From contig CAMUBY010000005.1 of NCBI GenBank assembly GCA_947087265.1, positions 53,202 through 117,201 of the forward strand: a stretch of 64,000 nt of DNA, in the 5' to 3' direction. Below are positions 16,673-27,300 of the stretch, in pieces. The stretch is from an uncultured Clostridia bacterium (GTDB lineage: Bacteria > Bacillota > Clostridia > Christensenellales > Borkfalkiaceae). A program made the translations under genes and the position numbers. The notes under the pieces were generated by a model. It ran no database searches, was not told the origin of the DNA, and worked only from the letters and a program-made list of their open reading frames with translations. Numbering within the stretch: position 1 is the first letter of the stretch; each line of letters begins with the position of its first letter.

Positions 16673-19255
16673 TTATACGTTTACCGTGCCGTTTTGCGAA
16701 TTGACGGTGACGCCTGCGGGAAGTCCGTTTGCAATATCTTTGACGTTTTCGGTCGTGACCGTACATTTCACGTCAACCGTGCTATTGTCCATCAGGTAAA
16801 CGAGTTGCGAAAGATTTTTTATGCCCAAATCAAATTCTTCGGAAACCGTTAAGGAAACGCAACCTTGGAATGCCGCATAGTCCTGACCGCCGTTTCTCAT
16901 GATAACCGCTTTGCCCGATTCTAAGGAAACCGTTCCGCCGTTAACGCCCCATTCGCAGTTGGAAACAATCAACGTGCCGCCCGTTACGCTTAAAAGGCTG
17001 CCTGCGTTTTGCATGAAGAAACCGGTACTGCAGTTAGCAATCGTCAATATGCCGCCTTCTACGTTTACGGCGCTATTTTCGTTTGCCAAATAGATGCCGT
17101 TGATGAACCCTGTAACCGAAAGCGTTGCGTGCGTACCTATAGTAACTCTGTTTGCATTGCCGCCTTCAATCGACAAGCCGCTTCCGCCGCCGTTGCGGTT
17201 TACGGAAGTAATACCGCTTAAAAATCTGTAATTGGTAGCAGGTAAACCGAAGATGCCGTTATTCGTAATGCCGTTGCCGTTTTCGGGATTTACCGTTACG
17301 GTGGGCGCCGTTTCGCCGTTTTCATCGCCGACCGTGAAGTTGATTGTGGTTAGCGTATTGTTAACCGTGAGGTTGCCCGTAACCATGAGGTTGTTTGCCG
17401 TCATGGTGCCGTTAACCGTAACGTTGCCCTTAATTTGCGCGTCAGTTGCATCCGTTGAAGTGAAACTTCCTGCTACGGTGAGCATTCCCTTACCGCAGAA
17501 ATAGAGCGCTGTTCCACCCCAGCCGTGCGTGAACGAGAAGGAAGCAATGCTCGTCGCGGTTTCCGTGAATATTTCCACAGGGTTGTTATTCGCTGCAATC
17601 GTAAGCCCGTCTGCAAAATGCGAAGGGTCGATGACGAAATTCTGCGTAAGCGCATTGTAGGTAACGCCGCTGTCTGCGTGGTCGGTATAGCAAGTGAAAG
17701 GAGTATATTGTACTTCGTTTACCGTGACGGTTCTATCGCTGAATACGCCGACTTCGCGTTTATGCGTGCAACCGTTTGCACATTCTTCATAGAATTTGCC
17801 GTCTGCAGTTTCGTATACGCTGATAAATTCGTGTCCCAAAGCGGCAACGGGAACGCTCGTATCGTCGGTATATTCGGTTTCGCCGAACGTTACTTTTGCT
17901 GTGTAAACGGTACTTCCTTCCTCCGTGCAGGTCGGGGCGTTCGTAGTCACGGTGATTTCCGCAGTTTTCGTATCGGAATGACCGCAATTTCTCGAACAGT
18001 CTGCCGTAGCCGTAGCCGTTGCCGAAGCCGTGCCGTTCCAAGTGAATACGGGCGCGTTGTAGTTATGACCGAGCGCAGCTATCGTAACGCTTTCCAACGT
18101 AATCGGGTTCTGCCCTTCTGCGTCGCTGAAATAATTGCCGTTGCCGTCGGTGTAATATTCCCCGTGACCTGCCGCCGTACAGGTAGCCGCTTCCGCAGGT
18201 ACTTTCACGATTACAACGGCGGGACCCGTTGCGGGAATTACCGTGTTTTCGTTACGCTTATACTCGCAAACGTTGCACTCTTCGTGCTTGTAGCCCACTT
18301 CCGTTTCCGTAGGCTCTTTATCGGTAATCCAACCGAACTGATGCACGGCTTTGTCCTTCTCAGTGCCGCAAACCGTACAGGCATACCAATGGTTATTGCC
18401 GTCGGTGATGTAAGTTTCGCCGTAAGAATGCGGCAACATATCGAGCACGGTATCTTCCTGCGAAATAGGCTGCTGTTTTGCCTCGTCGCGATAATAATGG
18501 AAGCCGTCCGTCCAATACTCGATATTGCCCGTTTCCGTGCAGGAGGCGGGTTTTGCCTCCACCTTGCGGAGCGACGTGCTGAGCGCAGGAATTTCGGTAT
18601 TCTGATTACGTTCCTCGTGGCAGACGCTGCATTCTTCGTGCTTGTAACCCACCGCCGTTTCCGTAGGCTCTTTGTCGATTTCCCATTTCCATGTATGCGA
18701 CGCTTGAATATCTTTGTCGCAAACATTGCAATGTTTCCAGTGATAATCGCCGTCCGATTGATATTCATTTTCGCCGAAGTCGTGCGCGCCCGAAGCGGGA
18801 AGCGTTTGATACTTGACGTCGGAAACCGTCTTGCCGTCGATTTCAGCCGTTGCGGTGTAGGTAATCTGTCCGTCCTCTCCGCAGGTGGCGTTTTCGGTAG
18901 AAGTACTAATGGTTGCCGTTGCTTCCTGCGTGAAACCACAGCCGCGCGAACAGGCGTAGGAAACGGAAGCCGAGGTTTTCTCGCTGTTCCAAGTCCAGAT
19001 GAAGTTTTCGGCGGATTCGTCATGCCCCAATGCACCGAGGACGACGTCTTGCGCCGAGATTTCATTCTTTCCGTCTTTATCGGAATAATATGTATCGCCG
19101 TCTTTCCAATACTCGATATTGCCCGCCTGCGTACAGGTAGCAGGATTAGCGTCCACATGCGTGAGGTCGTTTCCCCCGCCGCACCCGACGAGAAAAGCCG
19201 ACGCGGAAACCGCCACCGTCAACATAACGGGTAATAGCCTGATTGCCTTTTTCAT
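16673..19255 (-). CDS. Large lipoprotein with Cys-rich repeats and C-terminal beta-solenoid-like part
   Basis: 860 residues. A lipoprotein signal ends FLVGC with Cys25 lipidated, so it is on the outer face of the membrane. Residues about 35-500 alternate three module types, each about three times: (a) ATCTQAGNIEYW..YYSD..; (b) CSRGCGFTQ..ATC..G..Y; (c) HWKHCNVCDK.. and PTETEVGYKHEECSVC. The paired CxxC/CxxxC and His suggest small metal-binding or disulfide-linked units. Residues about 530-860 are Gly/Asn/Thr/Val-rich with NVTVNGTMTANNLMVTGNL-like rungs, as in right-handed beta-solenoids. The function is unknown; glycan binding or adhesion is a guess. GGAG site; 50 bases after the next lipoprotein gene. 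Confidence 0.75.
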   Translation of the reverse strand: MKKAIRLLPVMLTVAVSASAFLVGCGGGNDLTHVDANPATCTQAGNIEYWKDGDTYYSDKDGKNEISAQDVVLGALGHDESAENFIWTWNSEKTSASVSYACSRGCGFTQEATATISTSTENATCGEDGQITYTATAEIDGKTVSDVKYQTLPASGAHDFGENEYQSDGDYHWKHCNVCDKDIQASHTWKWEIDKEPTETAVGYKHEECSVCHEERNQNTEIPALSTSLRKVEAKPASCTETGNIEYWTDGFHYYRDEAKQQPISQEDTVLDMLPHSYGETYITDGNNHWYACTVCGTEKDKAVHQFGWITDKEPTETEVGYKHEECNVCEYKRNENTVIPATGPAVVIVKVPAEAATCTAAGHGEYYTDGNGNYFSDAEGQNPITLESVTIAALGHNYNAPVFTWNGTASATATATADCSRNCGHSDTKTAEITVTTNAPTCTEEGSTVYTAKVTFGETEYTDDTSVPVAALGHEFISVYETADGKFYEECANGCTHKREVGVFSDRTVTVNEVQYTPFTCYTDHADSGVTYNALTQNFVIDPSHFADGLTIAANNNPVEIFTETATSIASFSFTHGWGGTALYFCGKGMLTVAGSFTSTDATDAQIKGNVTVNGTMTANNLMVTGNLTVNNTLTTINFTVGDENGETAPTVTVNPENGNGITNNGIFGLPATNYRFLSGITSVNRNGGGSGLSIEGGNANRVTIGTHATLSVTGFINGIYLANENSAVNVEGGILTIANCSTGFFMQNAGSLLSVTGGTLIVSNCEWGVNGGTVSLESGKAVIMRNGGQDYAAFQGCVSLTVSEEFDLGIKNLSQLVYLMDNSTVDVKCTVTTENVKDIANGLPAGVTVNSQNGTVNV

Positions 19256-19305
19256 AATTTTCGCTCCTTATCTTTTTATTTTTTCGCGCTTTATACGCGT
19301 TTGGC

Positions 19306-22300
19306 TTATATTCTGTTTGCCGATTTTACATGACCGCCGTCGTATTCCTCATAAGCGAACTGCATTTCCCAGGAAAGTACGTTATCGTTCGTGCCGTCCC
19401 ATCCGAGAGAGAGTTTGTAGGTATCGAGTACTACAATACCGCGGTTGATAATCTTACCGAACTGTTCGGCGGACGCACCGGGTAGCCAACTGTTTACCGC
19501 TGTAAAACAATCTTTGAAAATGAGTTTCCCCGAATTAGTAACATTTACCGCCGCAGACTTCGCAAATCGAATGCCCGAACTGTTCGTGCCCTTCAAATCT
19601 TCCTGCAAATTCTTGACCGTGAAATTGCTGTTGGAAACTTCTACCTTCGCCCCCTCCGTCAAATTCACTACGCCGCCGCGGCAGGTTCCTTCCGCAACCA
19701 CTTCGCCGCCGTTAAGCAGCATTGTCTTAACTTTTAAGGTGTAATATACATCCCAGAAAGGGTTTACAACCGTTTCGTTACGCAAAACAAGTTTCCCTTG
19801 GCGGTAATCGCCGCTTACCGTTTCTACCATAACGGCAATATCTTCGCCGTCTACCGTATAACCGTTTTCCGCCGTTACCGAAAGCGCCGCTTTTTTCAAA
19901 CGGATATTGGCATATTTCAAGCCGTTGTTCGCGCAAATCGCAATATCCCCGTCTTCAAACAAAAGCCATCTGTTGGCATACGATTTATCGCTTTCGATTT
20001 TGACTTCGGTATTTGCCGTAACGTCACCCTTCACTTCGGGTCGTGTACCGCTAATGCCGTAGTCTGCCGCGTCGATTTTAAGCGAACCGCCCAAAACTTT
20101 CAGCGTTTGGGAAGCGTCTCCTTCCAAATAAATTCCCGTGCTGCTGTTCTCGACAGACACATTCCCGTTAATGACGACGTTGCCGCCTACCCGAACGGCA
20201 TTCGGAACGGAAACGCTGCCGTGGATACGCACGGCTATATTTTCTATCGTAAGATTTCCCGTAACGTAAATTCCGCCGTAAATATCGAGCACAACGCCCT
20301 GTTTGCCCGTTATCGTCAAATCGCCCGATACGATGACGGAAGCCTTAATCGCGCCATTCTGCGAAACCAGAACGTTGTTGAGTACGGACGGCGCATTCAC
20401 ATTGATTTTCACAAGTTCGGGCGTACCGTCCGTGCGGATACCGTCGATATTCGCGCCGCCGAGCATAACGGAAAAATTGTTACTGCGCTTGGAAACCGTA
20501 AATCCTGCTCCGTCGCTGTCCGTCTGCGTGGAATTGGTAACCGTACCGCCTGCATACAGCGAAGTTCCTACCGAGGTAAGCGGACCGTTTACCGTGAGAA
20601 GATTCGGATAATTGTATTTTCCGATTGCAAGGCTGTAAACGCCTTGTGCGGAAAGAGCGGGACGGTACTCATATGCAACTTCGGCGCGGTTCATATACCA
20701 GCACGCCGCTTTCCCCAGCGAATAGAGAAGATTTCCCGCAGCTTTTTCCTCTTCCGTTCCGAAATTATCGGTGTGTGCAATCAGCCGCATGACGGAAGAA
20801 TAAGCCGTGTTGCTGACGATGCGGTTTCCGTCGAATACGGTGACCGCTATTTCTTCGTCGAAATCAGCCGGTGAAACAGGCTGCGTGAGCACGCGGCAAA
20901 GCGTATCGACGGCTTCTTCGGAAACGGTTTCTACGGGAACCGTATATTGCCTGCCGCCCAGTGTTACGACGGCTTTCAGGTCCTGATAGAGTCCGCTCGG
21001 TACCGTGAACGGGAACGCAACTTGCGCGCCGTTTTCCGTAATCAGTTCGGCACGTTCGCCCCACGCAAATTCTTCGCCCGTGTTCTCGCCTCTTGTTTGC
21101 AGTTTATCTCGCCCGTCATCCCAATGCCAATCCACGTTATAGTAGTTGTTGGCGCCGCTCGGATAAAGCATGGACTCCGCATCACCCGAAAGCGTAACGT
21201 TTACGCCGTAATACTTTGCCGCGTTGAGCAAGTTGATTGCAAACGCCTTTTCGGATAGCGTTTCGAGTGCGGCTTCCGCATCGGACGAATCTATATTCGC
21301 ATTGGCGATTGCGAGCAATTCCTGTAACGGATTTACCGTAATGCCGCGACCGCCGCAAATCACCGTGTACTCTTCCGTGAAACCGAGATAGCCGATTGGA
21401 AGTTCAAACACGCGATGATTGCCGTTTATTATACCGCCTGTCAGCGCTTTTCGGTTGATGGTAATCTCCCCCGCGTCCTTATCGGCAACGATTGCAAGAG
21501 ATACGCCGTCATTCACGTTGACGCCCACTGCGGCGCCGCCCACCGTAACGAGCGGCAGGAAAGTACGCAAATCTGCGGTTTCGGCCTCGGGTTCCTGCGG
21601 CTCTTCTGGCTGAACGGGTTTGACCGTTTCTCCGCCGCCGATTGTATAACTGCAATAGGGCGCGATTTCTTCCAAAACGTCGGTGAAAAAGATATCGTCT
21701 TCCAAAACGTTCTCAAAGCCTTTGACGACGGATACCGTTCTGCCCTCGGTATACTTATCGAAAACATAATTCCCGTTCTGGTCTGCATCTGCAAGGTCTA
21801 ACGCGTAACTTGCACTATTTGCAACCGTCCAAGCGGCAACGCTGCCTTCAAGTGCAATATTCGCACCGTAAATTACTTTTTCGCCCGATTCGGGTGCGGA
21901 GAGAGTCACCGTGTACTGCGTACCCGAACCGTCGCTTTCGCCCGTAAGGTAATCAAACGTTCCGTTGAGCGTGACTTCGATTTTTGCAACGTCTTTATTG
22001 CTCGATTCAAATTTTTTGTTGAGCACAATATCGTACTGATAGGTATACGTATAATCGCGCTTCAAACGCAGGGTCTGCTGCGATTTGTAGATAATATCGT
22101 CCTCTTCCACAATCGTGTTGAGCGGATAGAAGTTTGATGTATAGAGATACGGACGCATTTCGAGAACTTGCTGGGTTTCGTTATCGACAATCGGTTTTAA
22201 CGTGCCCTCTTTTTCCTTGTCGTTGGAAAGGGTAATGTTCTTATCCTCATTATTACTGAATCTGCCGATTAACTCGCTGACAGGACCGTCGTATTTCCCT

Positions 22301-22410
22301 TTATCTTTGTCCTTGCCCGAGGAGCAAGCCGTGCCGATACACGCCGACGTGCATACAACTAGGGACATTACCGCAAAAGGTATTGCTTTTTTCAGAAAAT
22401 TCTTTTTCAT
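19306..22410 (-). CDS. Large lipoprotein with beta-solenoid-like C-terminal half, unknown function
   Basis: 1034 residues. Signal peptide with Cys24 or Cys29 as lipid site (the lipobox is not canonical), followed by a Ser/Lys/Asp linker. Residues 40-600 are beta-rich with no domain I can name, including an acidic Pro/Glu spacer VKPVQPEEPQEPEAE near 270. From about 600 the chain turns into repeated short strands, for example VIVSGDLTITG, YVTGNLTIENIAVRIHGSV and VGGNVVINGNVSVEN, resembling the C-terminal half of the 860-residue neighbour, so the two are probably related at that end. 13 bases after the 479-residue membrane-anchored gene; same transcript. Confidence 0.72.
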   Translation of the reverse strand: MKKNFLKKAIPFAVMSLVVCTSACIGTACSSGKDKDKGKYDGPVSELIGRFSNNEDKNITLSNDKEKEGTLKPIVDNETQQVLEMRPYLYTSNFYPLNTIVEEDDIIYKSQQTLRLKRDYTYTYQYDIVLNKKFESSNKDVAKIEVTLNGTFDYLTGESDGSGTQYTVTLSAPESGEKVIYGANIALEGSVAAWTVANSASYALDLADADQNGNYVFDKYTEGRTVSVVKGFENVLEDDIFFTDVLEEIAPYCSYTIGGGETVKPVQPEEPQEPEAETADLRTFLPLVTVGGAAVGVNVNDGVSLAIVADKDAGEITINRKALTGGIINGNHRVFELPIGYLGFTEEYTVICGGRGITVNPLQELLAIANANIDSSDAEAALETLSEKAFAINLLNAAKYYGVNVTLSGDAESMLYPSGANNYYNVDWHWDDGRDKLQTRGENTGEEFAWGERAELITENGAQVAFPFTVPSGLYQDLKAVVTLGGRQYTVPVETVSEEAVDTLCRVLTQPVSPADFDEEIAVTVFDGNRIVSNTAYSSVMRLIAHTDNFGTEEEKAAGNLLYSLGKAACWYMNRAEVAYEYRPALSAQGVYSLAIGKYNYPNLLTVNGPLTSVGTSLYAGGTVTNSTQTDSDGAGFTVSKRSNNFSVMLGGANIDGIRTDGTPELVKINVNAPSVLNNVLVSQNGAIKASVIVSGDLTITGKQGVVLDIYGGIYVTGNLTIENIAVRIHGSVSVPNAVRVGGNVVINGNVSVENSSTGIYLEGDASQTLKVLGGSLKIDAADYGISGTRPEVKGDVTANTEVKIESDKSYANRWLLFEDGDIAICANNGLKYANIRLKKAALSVTAENGYTVDGEDIAVMVETVSGDYRQGKLVLRNETVVNPFWDVYYTLKVKTMLLNGGEVVAEGTCRGGVVNLTEGAKVEVSNSNFTVKNLQEDLKGTNSSGIRFAKSAAVNVTNSGKLIFKDCFTAVNSWLPGASAEQFGKIINRGIVVLDTYKLSLGWDGTNDNVLSWEMQFAYEEYDGGHVKSANRI

Positions 22411-22423
22411 TTTCCCCCTCCCC

Positions 22424-23863
22424 TTACATATTCACAAGCGCTTTCAGCCACTGCTCCTGCGGCGCGGAAAACGTTTCTTTGACGAACCCTTCGCCTCGGT
22501 CGTAGCGTGTAACGTCGGCATAGAAGATACCGCGTTTGTAAGAATTAATATCGCCCGATACGGGGTCTTTGATATAATCGCCTAACGTAATATCCGAATA
22601 CGGGTCGTTATGTCCGCCTGAAATCGGAATATACGTCCACATAACTATCGTCATATCGAAAACAAGTTTGAAAGTATTTCCTTCCGCATCGGTATAGACG
22701 TAAATTCCTTTGCTGTAACCGCCGCCGTCGCCGTAAACGGGGTCCATTAAATAATCGGTTACAAAAATCGTAAGTTCGGGCACATTGCCCGTATAATCTT
22801 CAGGCGCTTCAAACGTCAAATGCAAAACTCTGTCTTCAGAATTTACTACGGCTTTGATGCCGTGTTCCTCTACAATCATTCCGTCTACTACGGCGCTCTG
22901 CCAGATTTTTGCATCCGCCGTAAACGTGATACCTCCTATCTGCACCCCGTAGTTTCCTGCCGAATAATATTCCGAAACAATGTTTTCCGATTTGAAAAGT
23001 TCCTCCGTTTCGGTGAGTTCGTAACAAAAATCGAAGTATTCGGTATTCCCTTCGCCGTCCTCGTAGATATAAAATCCTTTCGTACTGCCCGTACAGTTTT
23101 CCTGATAGGTTGTATCCCGCTCCGTTACCGCAAGCACGAGTTTGCAGCCGGTATCAGGATTGTCTGAGGAGTAAGCAACAACGTCTTTCGTCGAGCTGAC
23201 GTTAAAACTTCTCTCTTCCGTACTGTAAAATCCGAAACTTTCGGAAAGGTTACCGCAGCGGAAAGTTGCCGAATAGTAGTTGGGAAGCGTTGCGTCCTCT
23301 GTGCAGGTGACCGTATACATTTCGTCGGTAAGCCGAATACGGTAGCCTTTTTCCGTTTGCGTGACCTCGCCGAACACGTCCGTTTCGGGACAGGTGGCAA
23401 GCGTTGCGTACATTTCAAAACTGTCGTCGGTGAGAACGCCCGTTTCTGTCGCCTCGATATGCTCGGGATATGTGACGATTTCCATCGCGCGGACAAAGAT
23501 AACGTTCACTTCGATTTCCGCAAGGTAACTTTCTAATTCGTTCGCGCTGTAACTGACTTGAATTTTCGCCTTGCCGGCACGGGTAAAATCAGCGTTTACG
23601 GTGCATTCTTCCATATCGATATATTTCGGATTGTTTTCCGTACCGATATTGAGCGTTAATCCGCGCGTATTCACGGGTTGACCCATAAGGTATTCCGTTT
23701 GATAATCTTCCGCGCGGAGCAGCGCCGAATAGACGACGGCTTCCCCGCTTTTCCCTTTTGACGCCCAGACCGAAAGCGAAATCAGCAAAATAGCAGTGAC
23801 AAGCCCGACCGCGCCGTAGAGAAAGTATTGCAAATATTTTTTTATAAATTGGAGAACTGCCAT
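22424..23863 (-). CDS. Membrane-anchored beta-rich surface protein, unknown
   Basis: 479 residues: one N-terminal membrane span (about 14-34) and a large external part. Residues about 60-130 look like a bacterial Ig-like fold (TRGLTLNIG.., then GKAKIQVSYSANELESYLAEIEVNVIFVR is split by charged turns). Two copies of a motif KG(F/I)Y(I/V)Y(E/T)D.EGNT followed by F-rich strand occur near residues 265 and 405, an internal duplication. I do not recognise a family. It lies 4 bases after the four-span protein gene and 13 before the 1034-residue lipoprotein gene, so the three are made together. Confidence 0.7.
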   Translation of the reverse strand: MAVLQFIKKYLQYFLYGAVGLVTAILLISLSVWASKGKSGEAVVYSALLRAEDYQTEYLMGQPVNTRGLTLNIGTENNPKYIDMEECTVNADFTRAGKAKIQVSYSANELESYLAEIEVNVIFVRAMEIVTYPEHIEATETGVLTDDSFEMYATLATCPETDVFGEVTQTEKGYRIRLTDEMYTVTCTEDATLPNYYSATFRCGNLSESFGFYSTEERSFNVSSTKDVVAYSSDNPDTGCKLVLAVTERDTTYQENCTGSTKGFYIYEDGEGNTEYFDFCYELTETEELFKSENIVSEYYSAGNYGVQIGGITFTADAKIWQSAVVDGMIVEEHGIKAVVNSEDRVLHLTFEAPEDYTGNVPELTIFVTDYLMDPVYGDGGGYSKGIYVYTDAEGNTFKLVFDMTIVMWTYIPISGGHNDPYSDITLGDYIKDPVSGDINSYKRGIFYADVTRYDRGEGFVKETFSAPQEQWLKALVNM

Positions 23864-23867
23864 ACGC

Positions 23868-24359
23868 TTATGCCTCCTTCGCTTTCGCGCCGAACAGTAG
23901 CCCCGCAGGCATAAAAGCAGTGACGACCGAACAAATCACGGAAAGCACAAAGAATACCGCCGCCGACATGGCGTACTGCGCCGTTAACTGACGAAGCGCC
24001 ACGTTACCCATGTTCAAATCGCCTGCGCCGAATACGAAACCCAACGTGAATACGTGAGGCTTGATAAACAAAAGAAACGCGAACAACATAAGAAACGGCA
24101 CAACGACAAATAGCGCGTTCGTCCAAAATGGCTTATCGCCTTGAAAAAGCATATTGACGAGCAGAAAGGCAAGAATCCATATCGCAAGAACACAGCACAT
24201 TACCGCCCAACGGTTGGAACGCGTGCCGCTTACGGAATCGGTTGCCGCAAACAGTGCTGTTGCAACAATCGCAAACACGAGCGCAAGCGCGGCAAACACA
24301 AAACCGAGACCGGGCTTCTTGACGTGTTGTTTGAAAAAATCAAGAACTTTGTTCTGCAT
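23868..24359 (-). CDS. Small four-span membrane protein, unknown
   Basis: 163 residues with four predicted membrane spans (about 17-39, 51-70, 78-100, 130-155) and short loops. There is no recognisable domain. Its start overlaps the end of the GH3 gene by 20 bases, so its translation is probably coupled to GH3. The consistent order GH3, this protein, the anchored beta-protein and two lipoproteins suggests it belongs to a surface complex, but nothing in the sequence proves that. Confidence 0.72.
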   Translation of the reverse strand: MQNKVLDFFKQHVKKPGLGFVFAALALVFAIVATALFAATDSVSGTRSNRWAVMCCVLAIWILAFLLVNMLFQGDKPFWTNALFVVVPFLMLFAFLLFIKPHVFTLGFVFGAGDLNMGNVALRQLTAQYAMSAAVFFVLSVICSVVTAFMPAGLLFGAKAKEA

Positions 24360-27300
24360 TTTCCGCTACCTCCCCGTTTGTTTCTTCCGTACCCTGTTCC
24401 GCTTCCTCTTCCTTTATCTTTTTCGGTTTTTTCCGAAACTCAAAGAAAAATCCGAGTCCCAGCAAAATCAATGCAATACCGCCTGTGCCCGCGCCCACGC
24501 CGATAAGTGCATATTGCCACCAGGACATTGTTTCGGTAATTACGTCGCCCGGCGCCATGCCGTTGAGCGCACTGCTGTTGGCAATGGAGTACATATAGTA
24601 ATGCATATTGTCGTACAAAGCGGTCATCATTGTGGGGTCGTTTTTAATGGAACCCTTGTTGTTATAACCCGACCAGTGCGGTTTTTCCAACCAGCCCGAC
24701 GCACCGCCGCTCGCCATGAACGTGACGTTGTTGACGACTGCGTCTATGGGGTTGAAGAAGCCGACGTCCGAAACCATGTCCGTGGAACTTAACCCCTTGA
24801 AGCCCCATTCTTTGCGGAGAATATTTTTCATCAAGCCTTCGTGTGCGTTCACGCCGCATACCCCGACGCGCGAGAAAGAAGTCATGAGTCCCAATGCATC
24901 CAATCGGTTGCCCGAATCGCTTGTGAAGTTGACGTCTTCGCACAGTCCTTGGAAGGCGCGCAATTCCATTTCTCTGCCCGACTGCTCCTCGAAGAACTGC
25001 GTGAGCCCTTCTCGGTAAGATTCCTGCGTATTGAACGCAAAGTGTTTTGCGGAAAGCAGCGCGCCCTTTCTGAGTCCGCCGCGCACAAACGCAACGCCGA
25101 GTTTGTTGGTAAGAATAGGGTCTTCGCTGTAATATTCGTGGTTACGCGAATTGAACTGCGTGCGGTGCAAATTCATGCCGGGCGCCCACATAATGGGGTT
25201 ACGCGTCCATAAGCAGTCTTCGCCGAAAATTTCGCCCTCCTCTTCTAAGAGCTCTTTATTGAACGTGGCGGCAATCATCGGCGCGCAGGGCATATCGCAA
25301 CTCTTGTAGCCCGCGTTGTCTTCCGATTTGGAAACTGCCATTTCGCCCGAAGAAGGTGCGTGGTCGGAATAGCCGTAGTTGATATTTCCGTTCGGTCCGT
25401 CAATTTGCCAGACCTCGGGCGCGTTGACTGACTTGAACGCTTTACACGACGAACCGCCGTAGGGCGCAAATTTCCACGCCTCTTCATAATAAATTTGCTG
25501 TAACAAATAGTCCCAACTTTCGTCTTCGTAAGCCTTACCCTTATACGATGCAATATCCGTATTTTCAAGCGGTTCGCCCGTTTCCTCGTCGTAATCTTCC
25601 GTATGGTCTACGTCGAACCGCACATAGTCGGGCTTACTGCCCGCCGCGCTGACGGTGTAAACAACCGCGTTGTCTTTGAGGTAGTGGTCCATCTCCGCGG
25701 TGGTTGCAAGTTGCGTATACGATTTGGGGAAAGTGCCTTCCCAATCGCTTCTCGTAAGGTAGGTAACGACGCCTGCATTGAAGTAGTTGTAGTCGGAATT
25801 TTCCATTTGGTTGCCGATGACCGTTTCATTCGCCGACTTGGAAAGATATGCACTGTTAACGCCGTTAGAATCGAAACTGATATCGGGCGCGGTGGCAATA
25901 TCCCAAACCGCCGTGCCGTCTGCGTTGATTGCGCTCCCCTCTTCGAGATAGAGGTCGGTTTCGGGCACATTGAGGCAGTTATGGAGAATATTGTTCAGCG
26001 CCTCGTGCGCGCCGTTGCCGATGGCAAAGTAATAATCGCCGTCCTCTAAAATATAGCCGCCCGTTACGCCGTCGTGCGAAACAGTCTTATCGTAAGAAGC
26101 GAAGTATTTGATATCCGCCTTCAATTCCACCGTAACCGTTTCTTCGGGTTGGAGAACGTCCGTCTTTTCAAAGGTGATGAGTTGAATGGCGCTCTTTTCC
26201 ACGCGCCCGACGTCATACGGCGTATAAGGCGTTTGCACATAGAGTTGTACGACGGACTTTCCTGCCACCGCGCCTTTGTTGGTGACTTCCGCCGTAAAAT
26301 TCAATGTTTTATCCGCCTCGTCGTAAACGACGGTCGGGGAAAGTTTCTGTTCGAACTGCGTATAGGAAAGACCGTAGCCGAAGGGATAAGTAACTTCGTC
26401 TTCGTAGACCCACTGACTGTTGCCGTTCGAGGCGCCTGCCGCAGAAGAAGCGTTACTCTGCCCCAATACCGCGTCGTTGTAGCGCGTTTCGTAATAATAA
26501 TAGCCCGTGTAAATGTCTTCCGCCATGACGACGTAGTGTCCGTTATACGGCTGCTTGTAGTTGCCGTTCGACCAGGCAAACTGCGCGTTGCCGTCGGGGT
26601 CTCTGTCGCCGAAGTTCCGCGCCGCGGGCGCGTTGCTTGCTGCAACCGCGTATGTATCGGTAAGGTGACCCGAAGGGCTTGCCGTGCCGCTCAATACACG
26701 CGCAACGCCGCTCAGCCCGAAGGAGCCGGGAATCCCAATCCAAAGTACGGAATTAACGCGTGCGTCATTTTTAAGTTCGTCGATTTCCATTGCCACAGCG
26801 CTGTTTACGAGCACGATAACTTTGCCCGGCGCAATTTCGTTTGCGACCGTAATAAGCTGCAATTCTTCCGTACTCAGTCCGATGGCGCTCTTTTGCGAAC
26901 TGCCTTTCTTTACGCCGTAACTACCGGGGAGATAATCTCTGCCCTCGCCGCTCGTTCTGCCGATTACAACGATGCAGGCATCGCTGTACTGCGTGTAATT
27001 CTGCACGTCGGAAAGCGCGACCGCAGGTTCTTCGATGGCATAAGGCGCGCCCGCGCCGTCGCCGCGTTCCGTACCGCCGGGAAGCGGAGAATACGCTTTG
27101 GAAGAATAAAAACTCTTCATGGAGGGGTTCATCGTAATATTCTCCGCAGAAAGCGCATCTTCCAGCGTTACGGGCGTTTTGATTTTTACTTCGTCGCCGT
27201 CGGCATTGAGCGTTGTAATTGTCTGCGAGAAAATACGGCTTCCCGTTTTACCGCCATAGAACGTTAAATCGGTATCGCGCAAAGTTCCGTCCGACTTATA

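Noticed and set aside
17525..19234. 569-codon open frame on the plus strand opposite the Cys-rich lipoprotein gene
   Set aside because: Product is Arg/Phe/Val-rich without domains and lies antisense to a gene with signal peptide and repeats; explained by codon bias.
19798..20874. 358-codon open frame opposite the 1034-residue lipoprotein
   Set aside because: Antisense shadow, rich in Arg and Tyr, no start signals.
26074..27267. 397-codon open frame opposite GH3
   Set aside because: Antisense shadow; composition unlike real proteins here.
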